Assembly: GCA_020091685.1 (NCBI GenBank)
Contig: CM034597.1
Coordinates: 1,496,646-1,560,645 of the forward strand
Reading direction: 5' to 3'
Origin: Lutjanus erythropterus
Taxonomy: Eukaryota; Chordata; Actinopteri; Lutjaniformes; Lutjanidae
DNA: 64,000 bases
The notes under the pieces are model-generated. The model saw only the letters and a list, made by a program, of their open reading frames with translations. It was not told the origin of the DNA and made no database searches. Position 1 is the first letter of the stretch. Each line of letters begins with the position of its first letter. The translations under genes and the position numbers were made by a program. Below are positions 1 through 10,869 of the stretch, one piece after another.

Positions 1-1130
1 AACAGCCTGACAGCACAGGACACCAAACTTCACTCTTTGGGCTTCACAGCAGGGTGAACAAAACTGTCGCACACATGGCACCACACTCATACCTGTCCCC
101 CCTAAACAATGACAGGTAGGAACTAATTAGATCTTAGACAAGAGGGACAGAAGAAGAAACTAAAATACTACAAATGTGTAATTAAAATACTAGTTAAAAT
201 GCTGTAAATAATAATGAAATAATTATCATACATTACACCATTTGTAACAGTAAACTTATTTCTGCAAGTCCATAATAATGTTGTGAAATTATTATACTGA
301 AATATATCACATACACAGTAAACTGCACAGCTTAACAAGAAACACAAAATCAGTAAAGTAAGTTACTACAAATAACCTAAAAATGTAACCATGGTTACAC
401 TTGTAGCAGGAAACAGCAACAATGATTTGTTACATTTAGAAAGTGAGCATCTATTTTTTTTTTTTTTTGTATGATTATTTTTATTGATTTCATACTATGC
501 ACCATGAGGTTTACTTACAATCTTTCAGCCACAAAACTAATAATACCTTTAAACACATTAAGTGTTTTCCATAACATGTCTTATCCTTGAATGGTGTCAT
601 GCAACCCAAAACATCACTCCCTCCATACATTTATATACACAAGACATAAAATACAAGATACATGACTTTCATTCCTACCTGCTATTCACATTTCTCTCAT
701 TCCAATTCACTCACCCCCACAACATTCAAACACACTCACACATGCACACACATTAATATACAACTCACAATAGTTCTATGCCCTTGATCTCCACCAGAGT
801 CCCCGCTTGTCCTCTCTGCCACCAGTTATTTTTGTTTCAGATCTTATAAAACAACATATATGTGTTCCCAAACCTCGCTGAATTGCTGTAGTTTGTTGTT
901 ATCCTCAGATAATGTCTTTTCTATGGACAAATAATATCTCATCAAATCTTTGAGTGGGAGCTTCTGTTTTTTTTCCAGTGTTTTAAAATGAGCGTCTTAT
1001 AGATGAGGGAGGAGAACATAATCTGCCATCCCAAAGGGTATCTTATTTTTTCATCATATTGAAAAAGAGAAAGTGACCATCTAATGAAAATAAAACATGT
1101 TTTTAAAGTTATTGTAAGAACTTCAATGGC
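1..1130. other. AT-rich stretch without recognisable gene
   Basis: No splice-bounded open frame or transposon terminus could be recognised. It contains a run of 15 T at 454-468 and a CA-rich patch near 725-750. The short open frame in this stretch is AT/CA-rich and looks like chance. Confidence 0.5.
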
Positions 1131-1134
1131 ATTA

Positions 1135-1231
1135 TTGAGTACTTGTATCGGTATTCGGTATCAGCAAGTACCCAAATGTAAGTACTTGTACTTGTACTCG
1201 GTCTGAAAAAAGTGGTATCAGTGCATACCTA
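1135..1231 (+). repeat. Fragment of hAT-like dispersed repeat (right end)
   Basis: Repeated GTACTTGTACTTG-type motifs are followed by CTGAAAAAAGTGGTATC and GTGCATACCTA. From memory this resembles the end of a common fish DNA repeat that finishes in GTGCATCCCTA. Only one end is present and no target duplication is visible. Confidence 0.5.
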
Positions 1232-1308
1232 AGTACGACCTCTTCTATCCGTATTAGAAAATCTGAATCAGTGAATCAGCAACATACTGGAAAATCTATA
1301 CATTTAGA

Positions 1309-1336
1309 TACATATATACATATATATATATATATT
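1309..1336. repeat. (TA)n microsatellite
   Basis: Alternating TA with minor interruptions, read directly from the sequence. Confidence 0.85.
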
Positions 1337-1356
1337 TTATGTGCTATGATAATATT

Positions 1357-1358
1357 AA

Positions 1359-1407
<49 letters not shown>

Positions 1408-1462
1408 GTAACAATAATAATAATAATGAGAAGAAGAAGAAGAAAAAGAAGACGAGGAGAAG
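1357..1462. repeat. Compound (TAA)n-(GAA)n microsatellite
   Basis: About 70 bp of TAA triplets, with one interruption near 1407-1413, pass directly into GAA/AAG triplets from about 1428. The tract yields poly-Ile and poly-Tyr open frames on the two strands, which are not genes. The GAA part is a homopurine block on the plus strand. Confidence 0.95.
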
Positions 1463-1859
1463 TACTTAACATAAAACCAGATAATCATAACATTTATGAT
1501 AAAACCCTAAAAACAAGGACAATAAATAGATTTTCCATAACACTTCCAATGTGTGTATGCACTGTTTGTGAATGAGGCCCAACATTAGCATCCAAGCAAG
1601 ATAATCCACAGACCTTGTCGTGAGAAGTTTCACTTTGAAACTACTTTCTGTCTGCAGTAGAATCTACCAGAACATATTAGAATGTACCAGAGAGTTCCTA
1701 CATGAAACTATCTCCAAACCTCTGCAGCTCCTCAAAAATCTACATGGATAAACCTGCATCTGTGCATACATAACAAAGAAAGGAATCACTGGAAAAACAA
1801 TCAATAAACCAAACAACAAACAACCAGATAACAAAATAACATTATTTTAAGTGAAACAA

Positions 1860-2189
1860 TTTCATCACATTTGAAGTAATCAAAAAGTAATGGAAAGTAA
1901 TCAAGTTACATCAGACTAGAGCTGTCCTATCTAGTCTGATGAGCATGAACTGATGAAGCCTGCTCGGATGAGAGGCGAAACGTCTTCTAAGACAGTTTTA
2001 CCAGTCCAGTTGCGATCGATTTAATCCCTTAAGATAACTATGACCTGGATGAGTGAGAATATTCACAGGCATAATCAAGTTACACTATTTTGATATTGCG
2101 ATACCAGGATTAGGTTACTGACAACATTTTTAACAGGTTATTAGTAAGTGTATCAGAAGACACTTTTAAAGTAACCGTCCCAACCCTGA
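1860..2189 (+). repeat. Family G DNA-transposon relic, right end, interrupted
   Basis: The flanks of an internal insertion (1911-2071) join into sequence that matches the right half of the family G copy at 52576-53095. Shared blocks include AAGTAATCAAGTTA, GATTAGGTTACTG/GATTATGTTACTG and CAGGTTATTAG/CAGGTAATTAG. The copy ends in CCCAACCCTG at 2189, a plausible terminal inverted repeat end. No transposase remains. The superfamily is uncertain. Confidence 0.65.
1911..2071 (+). mobile_element. Retroelement 3' tail inserted with 13-bp target duplication
   Basis: The 161-bp insert is flanked by a perfect 13-bp duplication, TAATCAAGTTACA, at 1898-1910 and 2072-2084. Inside are CTGATGA (1950-1956) and GGCGAAACGTC, and near the 3' end TATGACCTGGATGAGTGAGA. 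From memory this is the 3' region of a widespread fish retroelement, perhaps Penelope-like. A 12-bp inverted repeat (1909-1920 / 1930-1941) sits at its 5' edge. The duplication length fits target-primed reverse transcription. Family assignment is uncertain, but the insertion structure is clear. Confidence 0.8.
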
Positions 2190-2679
2190 TTCTCACACAC
2201 TACATCCCTAAGTGTCTTGTAAGTCTATGCATGCTGGATACCATGTGGTGCAGGACACTTACATAAACACATCAAATCAATCCACACTATAATTTGATTA
2301 TGATTACTCTCAGTCAGTATTCTCTCATGTAGAGCTCACAGCTGAAGACACTGAATAAACAACACACGCACCCAAACGTTGATCTGAGTGAACAAGTTAG
2401 GAAACAGCAACAAGCAGAGCTGACCTGCAGAGAGAGAAGCTGTAGACTTGCTGTCTGTTGGTCTGTCAGTCTGCCTGCGTTACCCAGCTACAACCAGCCT
2501 TCATCTTTCCAGTGAGCCTCTCCAGTTAAGCCAGTTTGATGAGGGGGCTAAGCTGCAGGTCAGGCTGCTCAGGACAAGTCATCACTGCCAGGCTTAAGAG
2601 AAGGAGAACTTGAGCCACTCAGCGGTACTCTCTGAAAAAGTCCTCTTTAGATCCACTACTGACCTGTCATACACTCTCT
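2190..2679. other. Unique stretch, possible minus-strand untranslated exon
   Basis: No repeat was recognised. On the minus strand, purine/pyrimidine-mixed sequence from about 2650 down to 2430 ends in CTGCAG followed by GTCAGC, which fits a splice donor. No open frame of note accompanies it, so any exon would be non-coding. Weak evidence. Confidence 0.15.
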
Positions 2680-2700
2680 CACACACACACACACACACAC
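2680..2700. repeat. (CA)n microsatellite
   Basis: About ten CA units read directly. Confidence 0.9.
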
Positions 2701-2903
2701 GTTAGACCAGTATGTCTCTGTCGAGTAGCTGTGTCACATGAGAGTCAAGTGTGTGTCCAATCACATTACAGCACTAACACTGTTACCTCGATGCAAGGGC
2801 AGACACTGTCAGGAGCTGAACTGTACAAGTACCACCAATCCTACTCGCATTACTTTTTCTACTGTGAGTCCCCTGGAGGAGTTGGGCAACTGCCCCTCTC
2901 AGC

Positions 2904-3215
2904 CCTCTAGGGTGCCCTTCCAGTGGGCAAAATATAAGTGTCCTCAAAGGTGTCTTTTCAGTGAACAAATGTAAAAAACGTGTCCTCTAGGGTGGACAAA
3001 ACATGATGAAGTGCCCTCTAGGGTGCCCTTCCAGCAGACAAAATATAAATCCCTCTTCATCCTAGAGGGCACAAAACAATAAAAAGTGTGTTTTAGGGTG
3101 TCTTTCCAGTGGACAGAACATAAAAGGGATTCTCTAGGGTGGCTTTCCAGTGGACAAAATATAAAGAAATGTCCTCTGGGAAGGACAAAACATAACAAAG
3201 TGTCCTCTAGGGCAG
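2904..3215. repeat. Degenerate minisatellite with alternating long and short units
   Basis: Eight to nine imperfect units begin with CCTCTAGGGTG-like sequence (2904, 2942, 2984, 3015, 3060 and onward). Long units of about 41 bp contain CTTTCCAGTGGACAAAATATAA. Short units of about 31 bp lack the CTTTCCAGT segment and read GGTGGACAAAACAT. The array gives open frames on both strands whose peptides repeat with the units, so they are not genes. It abuts family A at 3213. Confidence 0.85.
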
Positions 3216-3622
3216 TCATTCCCAAACACTGGTTTGGGTCCAACAGGTGGGTCACAGGGGATTTTATTTGGATCCCCAAATAAATAAAAGACAGTGGAAG
3301 AAATTCTGCAAACTTAAGATTTCTATCTGCAGTACACCTTTTGTAAAACTTTTAAAATGTGTCTGTTGTTTGTTTGTAAATGTACTTATTTTGTCTCATT
3401 TAGAAGTGGGCTAAAATGTTTTATGTTGTTTTCCTGATAAGAAGACATAATAATAAAAAAAAAAAAAAAACAGTGAGATGGCCTGTTAACTTGCATTAAA
3501 TGAATTTATTTCTCATTTCTTAAGTTTTAACATCTGTATATGTTTTCATGATGTGGTGATGTGGAAATGGCAGTAATAATGATCAGGAATGTTCATTTAT
3601 GCAGGAATGAACTCTTCCCACA
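3213..3622 (+). repeat. Interspersed repeat family A, copy 1
   Basis: Shares GGGTCACAGG.GATTTTATTTGG, TATCTGCAG, GAGATGGCCTGT.AACT, ATGGCAGTAA and GAATGAACTCTTCCCA with an inverted copy at about 33530-33795. It begins with CAGTCATTCCCAAAC, which resembles the CAG.GGTTCCCAAAC ends of hAT elements, so it may be a hAT-type MITE. It includes a 16-A run at 3455-3470. The left edge coincides with the last minisatellite unit. Confidence 0.75.
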
Positions 3623-3978
3623 ATTTATCGATAAGGTGTTATGATCCTGTGCATCATTTTTTCTGCAGTGTCCTCTCAACTACTGTTACTTATTGCAAGC
3701 AATATTTCATTGCAATCAGGTCAGGGACGTTCTAGAGGCCAGAGGTTCAAAAGCCTTTTGGTTTATAACTCGACTGTTTTTTTTTTTTCCACACCAGCGT
3801 TCATTAGTTTGCATGAGGGGTATGAGTTTCAGTACCATTGTCAATGTTCAACTCAGTGCCTATGAGTTGCAAGTAACTTGTCAGTCTGTTGTTTCACCAC
3901 AACAATTGAGCAAAGAAAAGCAGAACCCATTTTCTTAGTAAAGCTGGTGATGTTAACAGCTCTGTGAGGTTATATTCA
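3623..3978. other. No gene or recognised repeat
   Basis: Overlapping short open frames exist on both strands, but none has splice signals or recognisable protein character. A T11 run lies near 3779-3789. Confidence 0.4.
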
Positions 3979-4472
3979 GCATTGCAGCCACACCAACATG
4001 TACCCTGTTTCTGCTGCATAGCTGAAACTAAGCAGGTATGGGAGTGGCAAGTACCTGGATGAAAGACCTCCTTGGAAAACTGAGGTGCTGCAGAAAGTGG
4101 TATTGGTGGGTGAGTAGGGGGCAGTCTTGTTAGCTTGCCCCAGTACAGTGACAGGCACACTGTGCTGTAGGAGATGCCATCTTTCAGATGAGACTTTAAA
4201 CTGAAGTCCTGATTCAATGTGGTCATTAAACATCTAGTGGCACTTATTGCAAAGCATAGGGGTTTCCCAGTGTCCTTGCAAAGTTTTCCAACCTGGTTGT
4301 CTCCATCTAGCCCCCATTGTAGCTGGCTCAGTGTTTCCCTCCCTGTCCATCACATGGGTGGCTTTTGAGGAGAGTTTTCCCCCTTCACCATGAATGATGA
4401 ATGAATGAAGCATGCTGATTGTTTATGATAAGGCACTATATCAATGTTATCCATTATTATTACTGTTATTTA
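3979..4472 (+). mobile_element. 5S-rRNA-derived SINE (SINE3-like)
   Basis: The first ~120 bp align with vertebrate 5S rRNA: GCCACACCAAC near the start, an A-box-like AAACTAAGCAGG (4025-4036), AGTACCTGGATGAAAGACC around the box C region (4051-4068), and GAGGTGCTG near the 5S 3' end (4082-4090). The remainder is a SINE body ending in GGCACTATATCAATGTTATC and an ATTATT-type tail, as in SINEs sharing an L2-like 3' end. This is a pol III retroposon, not a functional 5S gene, because many 5S positions are changed. No clear target duplication is visible. Confidence 0.85.
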
Positions 4473-4479
4473 AAAACGG

Positions 4480-4876
4480 TGCTTTGATATGAATGCTACA
4501 ATGACAATGTCAACATGCTGATGTTTAGCTGGTGCATAATAATGTATATGTCAGATTTTGTGACATCCGTGAAGAAATAGTTGTTGAGACATTTCACTCA
4601 ATAACACAAATGTCAGCCTGAGGGTTGTGTGTTGGAGGGAAAGTCAAGGTATCATGAAAGTTGTGAGGGTTCACCTTCTGGGAACTGTGAATATCTGTAC
4701 CAAATTTACATTACATTAAGGAGAGGTGGAGTGAAAGAGGGATTCATCATCTGGGTACCATTAACAAAACTGTATGTAATCCATCCAATAGCTGTTGAGA
4801 TATTTTAGCCTGGTCCAAAGTCATGGTCCAACTGACTGACAAATGGACACTAACATCTATAGAGCCACCCTGCAAC
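4480..4876 (+). repeat. Dispersed repeat family H, copy 1
   Basis: Contains AACATGCTGATGTTTAGC, GTTGAGACATTTCACTCA, ATCCATCCAATAGCTGTTGA and GTCCAACTGACTGAC. From memory this is a very common non-autonomous percomorph repeat. Other fragments lie at 5590-5815, 12735-12835 and 14110-14265. No coding capacity. Confidence 0.75.
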
Positions 4877-5589
4877 CTTGGTAAACATGTTGCAACCCAT
4901 TAGATTTCTCTTTCCAAAAGTTGGAAACCTATAAGTTTACTTATAGGTAAGCAGGTTTAGAGGCCAAGATCTAACTGAATTACACAATTGTGCATAACAT
5001 AGCAGCGAAGTACAAGCCAGGTAATATTCTGTGGAAACCATTTGAATGAGCAAACACCACAATGAAAAAACAAACAAACAAAAAATACTATAAAAAGTTC
5101 TCAACAAGCTCCTGTAACAACTCCAACGACTACAGATGAGGAGCTAAAGTGTCTTTGCTTGCTTTTAGTTTGCTCATTGTTATCCATGTTTTATGGCCTA
5201 GGAAGAGGCTCAGCGTCTTAAGTCTAATTGACCGTTGTTTTATGTGAAAGCACAGCTTGTGTTGCTCTAAAAAAGAGTTGATTTTATTTCCAAGCTAAGA
5301 GATGCTGCTGTGTTTATTAGGCAAACAAAAGTCAGTGAGGAGAGGTGGGAGGAGAAGAGGAGAAGATGAGACAAAATACAGGAGAGGAAAGGAGAAGAAG
5401 AAAAGAGTCTTTCTGCACTCGTGACATGGGGTAATTTGCTTGGTTTTCACTTTCAGGCTATGCAGATAAAAAGGGGGTTTAAGAATACGTTTGGCATATT
5501 TAAGGACTGTTTTTAGTCCAAAAAAGTGTTTTATGTCATTTGAAATGTGGGTTTTGTCCTGTGCATTCAGGAATCCAGACAGAAAACAG
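4877..5589. other. No gene; purine-rich patch
   Basis: Mostly AT-rich unique sequence. A plus-strand purine-rich block of GGAGGAGAAGAGG type spans about 5336-5408. Confidence 0.45.
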
Positions 5590-5815
5590 CAGCTACATGG
5601 ACAGTCAGTCTTACAATGACAATTAACATCTTTAGCAGATTTACCATGCTCACAATCTTAGTTTTATGTTAGCATGCTACAATTTGCTCTAAACACAAAG
5701 AAGAGCTGAGGCTGATGGGAATAGCATTAATATGAATGATGGTGTTCCTGTATGAAGCGTCGGGGGATCTCCATAGTCATTACATGTACACTGTATATGT
5801 ATATTTGTCCAGATG
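5590..5815 (+). repeat. Family H fragment, copy 2
   Basis: Includes CATGCTCACAATCTTAG, TTAGCATGCTA, CTAAACACAAAGAAGAGCTG and GAGGCTGATGGGAATAGCAT, which are segments of family H upstream of those retained in copy 1. Confidence 0.65.
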
Positions 5816-6104
5816 TTTCAGTCTGAAGCTGTGGCAGACAGATCCCATGAGTATAACATTGTAAATAACTCTAGTGTAAATATAGTTTTGTCTTGTTTTG
5901 TCCAGTGGGATGAACATATTTTGATTAACTGGCTCTATGGTTTCTATAATACATTAGTTGATGTGAACTGTAAGCTGCACCTGAGCCCAATTTGTGTGTT
6001 TACAAAGAAAATTTTGATTATTTTTGAGAATTTGAGTATATATTCTGTGTTCTTGGCATTGTTTCTTGTTTATTGTATTTAGCACAAGTACAGGTCAGTG
6101 TGGT

Positions 6105-6240
6105 ACTGCAATGATCGGCACGCTTGGGGAGTAATGGATTAAATGGGGCGGGATTACGTAATAATGATCCAAAAAAAGGTAACTGTATCCCACTACAGTT
6201 ACTGAAAAAAGACAATCAGATTACAGATACATTTTATAAA
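6105..6240 (+). repeat. Family G left-end fragment
   Basis: Starts with GCTTGGGGAGTAATGGATTA and continues with GGGATTACGTAATAATGATC, GGTAACTGTATCCCACTACA and AATCAGATTACAGATACATT. It matches the left end of the 52576 copy and the reverse complement of 55600-55755. Confidence 0.75.
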
Positions 6241-7099
6241 AATGTGGATAATTTGCAGGAATAGAATGTATTTATTTAATGCATGTTTTTGCTCTTTTCC
6301 TGACTAGCTTCAGCAAGAGTTTGACTGGCTGATGTGATTGACAGATGGTTCATCAAATCACTTGTCAAGTTCGCCAAGTGCCTGTCCTTTTCCAAACAGT
6401 TTCTAAGGATGCCTTCTATCTTGGAACACAACCTTAGAAATGTTGATTGGTTATTGCAGTTTTTTTTACTGTTGTTTTGTCTGCTTTTGCCATGGACTTT
6501 TGATTGTTTTACATTATGATGTTTACTTTAGTGAAAACCAGGATGTGTGGTTGTGTTAGTGGCTAATGGGGATCCAAACAAATAAATGTGTTGTACTTTA
6601 TTTCAGGCAGCATCATGTGGTTGTGTTTGCAAATTTGTGCAAATATAAATAATGTTGTATACAAAGTATCTTGTTTCTTTAAGCGTGCTACCAGTATGAA
6701 CAAATGTTACATCATCTTCAAACATGTAATAGTTAATATTAAGCATATTTTCCATTCATTATTTATTCATATACACTTGCATCCTAATTGTTGCAGCTAG
6801 AAGTCCACATCCTCAAAAACGCAGTTTGGGGGACAGTACAGTACGATTTCTAAATGGCTTTATAGACATTAAGACACTGAATACACCAGCATTACTGAAG
6901 AGAGAGTAAAGTGTGTTGATTTCACTGGTGTGTGTATGAGATATGTGCTTTTCAGTTTATAGAGTCCATTCTTTTACACAAAAAGGTTGCAATTGAATGC
7001 TACAGGTTGCAGTATTCATACCGGTGGTTTCATTGCAATTACAAACATATCCACTTCCTTCTTATATTCTGCATACAGGTAATATATACCTTTAGCTTT
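6241..7099. other. No gene recognised
   Basis: AT-rich sequence with several short open frames of 60-70 codons lacking any protein character. No transposon end was identified. Confidence 0.4.
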
Positions 7100-7530
7100 T
7101 CACGCCAGCTGGAACTGTTTGGAAAAGGGCGGGCACTTTTAAGAAAACCTCTGGCAGGTGATTGGATGAACCATCTGTCATGTCTAACAACTTCAAGCAG
7201 ATCATCTCACCAAACTGAAGCTGGCCAAAAGAAGACTGAAACTCTTCCACTGATAAAAGCCTTCAGTGCCGTTCTTTGCCCTTCTGTCAATGAAGAAATA
7301 CTCTCCAGTTCTGATATAACTGATGTTATCACAGTATCCAAGCTAACTTCTTTGGGAGCCACTATTGTTTGTTGAGATGTACCTCTAACCTATAACCACA
7401 CCCGTAGCTGCAGGTAGTCCTTCTAAGGACGCTGATGAGCCAACACTATTCTGATGCAAACCCAAATGGATAGCTTAAAGCCTGTCAAGGTGGATTCTTG
7501 CGTGGTCTCATGAATCCAGCTGGGTAAGCA
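7100..7530 (+). other. Unclassified stretch with 147-codon open frame
   Basis: An open frame spans 6932-7375. In an AT-rich window of this size about one such frame is expected by chance. Its 3' half (CAGCTGGAACTGTTTGG onward) and the following GTAGCTGCAGGTAGTCCTTC block have a composition that reminds me of dispersed fish repeats, but I cannot name one. No splice-bounded structure or domain is visible. Confidence 0.25.
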
Positions 7531-7689
7531 GAGACAACAACAGTGTTAACTAGAAATGTAGTAAAGAGAGCCAATGTAGAGAGCAGCTCACTCCAGTACA
7601 CTTAGCTAATGGACAACAGTGTGTATGTGTGTGTGCTTGTGTTCTGCTAGCAAGTCCTTCATCTTGGCCATGGCTCTTATTGACTGTAT

Positions 7690-7741
7690 TGGAGGCCATA
7701 AATCATTGTGCGTGTGTGTGTGTGTGAGTGTGAGTGTGTTT
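7690..7741. repeat. Imperfect GT-rich microsatellite
   Basis: GTGCGTGTGTGTGTG followed by GAGTGTGAGTGTG. Confidence 0.8.
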
Positions 7742-7819
7742 GTATACGGCCCGATGCTTCTCTGGATGTGAGCAGCAGCACACAGCAATCTCAGGTCAGT
7801 GAGGCAACAGAGCGAGCAG

Positions 7820-7821
<2 letters not shown>

Positions 7822-7879
<58 letters not shown>
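7822..7879. repeat. Long (TG)n microsatellite
   Basis: About 29 uninterrupted TG units. The poly-Cys-Val and poly-Thr-His frames across it are artefacts. Confidence 0.97.
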
Positions 7880-7880
<1 letters not shown>

Positions 7881-8040
7881 CAGGGAGAGATAACCGTGAC
7901 AACAGTAGCCAAAGTGGTAGACGGGCCATTGGACAAGATGTACCTGACTGTCTGTCTGCTTCACACCTTCTTCGCACAGTGATGTAAATGCTTTACACAC
8001 CAGTAAACACTTCAGTCACAGAGACACGAGGCTTGTGTGT

Positions 8041-8089
8041 CCACACACACACACACATGCGCACATTTGCACACACACAAACAAATAAG
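8041..8089. repeat. CA-rich microsatellite
   Basis: Short CA runs at 8043-8057 and 8070-8079. Confidence 0.75.
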
Positions 8090-10220
8090 GAATGCGGGCA
8101 GGAATGCAATTAAGCACACTCATCAATAGAGCAGTGGGTGTTCTTCTTTGCTTTCGTTGACTTCTTTAACCCTTCTTGGTAAATTGCTCCACCTTTTTTA
8201 TCCGTCTCTCCATCGGGGTGATGGTGGGTCGAGTGCTCACGGTGGTGAACTGTATCTGACGTTAACTGCCCTCCATTAACATTTCCCAGAGTGCTGCCGG
8301 AGTGAGCAATCAAATGGAGCAGTCAAGCAGATGCACTGTGGGCAGCCATCATATGTGTACACAAACAGACAAAGGCACAGTCATAGACAAAGCCGCCTGT
8401 GACTCCACTGGGAAACAACAGTGTTGACATTTCAGACTTCCAAATTGCAGAGTGTCGATGTGGGGGAGCACAAAGGTCTTGAAATAAGCTGTATTATCAG
8501 CTGCTATTACTGAGTTATAGAGATGTCACTGTCAAAGGCCTGAATCCTGCTCAATCCAGATCATTTTACTGATCCATTCACAGGAGGAACAACAGTCAAG
8601 TGATCGTAGTCTTTACCCTGGTAGTGCAAAGAAGCACAGCACGCTCAATGAAGGTTGCCAAAGCTCTATCACAGCATTTCTCAAACTTTCTTCACAACTT
8701 CCCACCTCAGAAAACACTGAGCTGTCCACATACCACCTAACTATTTTGTGCTGTTTCATACTAGCAGCTGCTGTGGACACTTCACTGTTGTCCACTTTAT
8801 TTTCAACATATTCTCCTCTTGAGCTACACTTTTCTCCATCAGTTCATAGTTTTCAGTCATGTGACATGCAGTGGGAGGAAAAAACAATGGGCCAACATGG
8901 ACTCTGTAGGGATGCAGCAGAAACTGGTAAAATTTCCCTGTGATTCATGCCGAGAATATTTGGATCATCTCTCAACTAAAGAGAAACAAAGATATGAAAA
9001 CAAAGTACAAGTACTGGGCACCATATACAGCACCTGCCGCTGTATCTGAGTCACTAAAAACTGGGTTCCCATACGGATGTGATGTCACAAGAAAACTGTT
9101 CATAGTTTTCACTTTTTTTAGCTTTTGAAAGGGGGGCATACCAGAAAATTTTGGGAACCTCTTCATGGGATGTGGTCTACAATATTTTTATGCAGAAAAT
9201 GTGCATCTCCTGGCACGTAAACAACAATGTACTAATGTTCCTCCTTTGAGCAGCGTTTTACACAAGTGTCCGGTTTATCTTTATTAAATCGATGTAAGAG
9301 AGTGGGTGCAACAAATATGTAAATGACCCATATATTGAAAGAATTTCAACCAAGTATTAATAGCCTGATATTGGACATCACAGCATATCAACCCTCAAGA
9401 TTTTACTCTGATATCAATATTTAAATCGTTCCACCAAGCTGTTTTTGTGTTTACTTAGGCTTCCTTGGCTTTGGCCATAATAAATTAATGACTAGTTCCA
9501 TCTTTGCTCAAGAACATAACACTTTGTTCCACTATTTGATGCTTTTCACTCATTTCTTTCTCTAAATGTGGAGGTTTTCTGCTGTTCCTTACTCATATTA
9601 ACCACCCTGTTATTACTCATCAAACAGAAAAGTACAATGCATCACATCACCTGAGCACAAGAGCATTTGTCTTGTAAAATGACATCAGATGTTAAGAGCA
9701 GGAAAAAAAAACACATTCACAAACTGCCTATTGACAGGATCTCTGCTTGGTTACCTCAGTGTTGAAACAGACAGGAGCACCACACAAATGCATTTATGGT
9801 AATATGTCATTTCTTACTCACGTCTTATGTGCTGGAGTTGATCTGGCGTTTCAAATGGCCTGAAAAAGAAAAGAAAAGGAGAGATGGAGGAAGTGTGGAC
9901 CAGCTGCATTATTTAACATGGTGAGAATTCTTTTTGTCCAAGCACATGAAGTGGTTTCTCCAGGAGCCTGGAAAGAGCTGGAGAGGGAGAGGGAGCTGAG
10001 AAGACGGCGAGATGAATAGTCAGCGGCATATTTTACAAACTCTCTCCTCTGCTCCTCTCTCCCTCTCCTCCCTTGTGAAGGAAGCTTTTGTATCACCTCT
10101 CACAATACTTCACTTACTGCTCCCCCTCTGGAAATAGCACAGATAAAGGCTGAGAGAGTCTGCCAGTGAATCCTCAACATCCTGCAGATGGACACGGTGA
10201 GGAGATGTGCCATTCTGTCA
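8090..10220. other. Unique sequence without recognised gene
   Basis: The stretch at 8108-8345 is better balanced in base composition and non-repetitive. 9840-10080 has a mixed purine/pyrimidine block. No splice-bounded reading frame, RNA gene or transposon end was recognised. Confidence 0.4.
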
Positions 10221-10248
10221 GTGTGTGTGTGTGTGTGTGTGTGCGTGC
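10221..10248. repeat. (GT)n microsatellite
   Basis: About eleven GT units, then GCGTGCGAG. Confidence 0.9.
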
Positions 10249-10789
10249 GAGAGACTCAGAGAGAGCGTGTGTATGAGAGGAACTAATATAGAGACTCAAA
10301 GATGGTAGAAAGAAAAAAGCATGACGGGGGCAAAGATAATGAAAAGGAAGTGAGGTGAGCTCAGAGATACCTCTGAAATGGTTTCAAACAGTGTTGAGCA
10401 GAGTGTTAACTCAAACATTAGGAATGTCATTTTTCACTTATTTCAGAGGTAGCTGTTATTATTTCATATATAGAGTGCTGCAGGGATGATGTGTCGTTGG
10501 AGGCCAGCACAGAAGTGTTGCTCTGGTTGCACAAAAAGCAAATAAGATTTTTTGATTGGATTTTTTATAAGTGCAGAAAACAAGCTCTCTGGTGAACAGT
10601 ACATATACATAATACATGTTTTGTTCAGCAAGTTGATTCACAACTGAGCTCCACCTTTATGATTTATAAAGCATAAATGGAATCGCCAGAAATAAAAAGC
10701 TAATGTTAGGCTATAAATAAACTACACTATGGTCACATGACTCAGTGGCACCATTACTAAGTGACTAGTATTTGGTGTCATGACCAGGG

Positions 10790-10830
10790 GCGTGTCCAGA
10801 CTTTATTGCCTGGGTGACCCAAGTGAGGCG
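10790..10830. repeat. Short dispersed-repeat fragment
   Basis: CAGGGGCGTGTCCAGAC, then GGGTGACCCAAGTGAGGC, resembles from memory the end of a fish hAT-type repeat. Too short to classify. Confidence 0.35.
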
Positions 10831-10869
10831 CAGACTTATACATGGCAGGCATTACATCATACATGACAT

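Noticed and set aside
2944..3279. 111-codon minus-strand open frame with repeating peptide
   Set aside because: The peptide periodicity follows the minisatellite unit and stops at its edge.
3894..4233. Two minus-strand open frames of 85 and 110 codons
   Set aside because: They read the complement of the 5S-derived SINE.
6932..7375. 147-codon open frame
   Set aside because: About one frame of this length is expected by chance here. No domain, no splice borders, and part of it may be dispersed repeat.
7606..8000. Overlapping open frames rich in Thr-His or Cys-Val
   Set aside because: Artefacts of the TG tract at 7822-7879.
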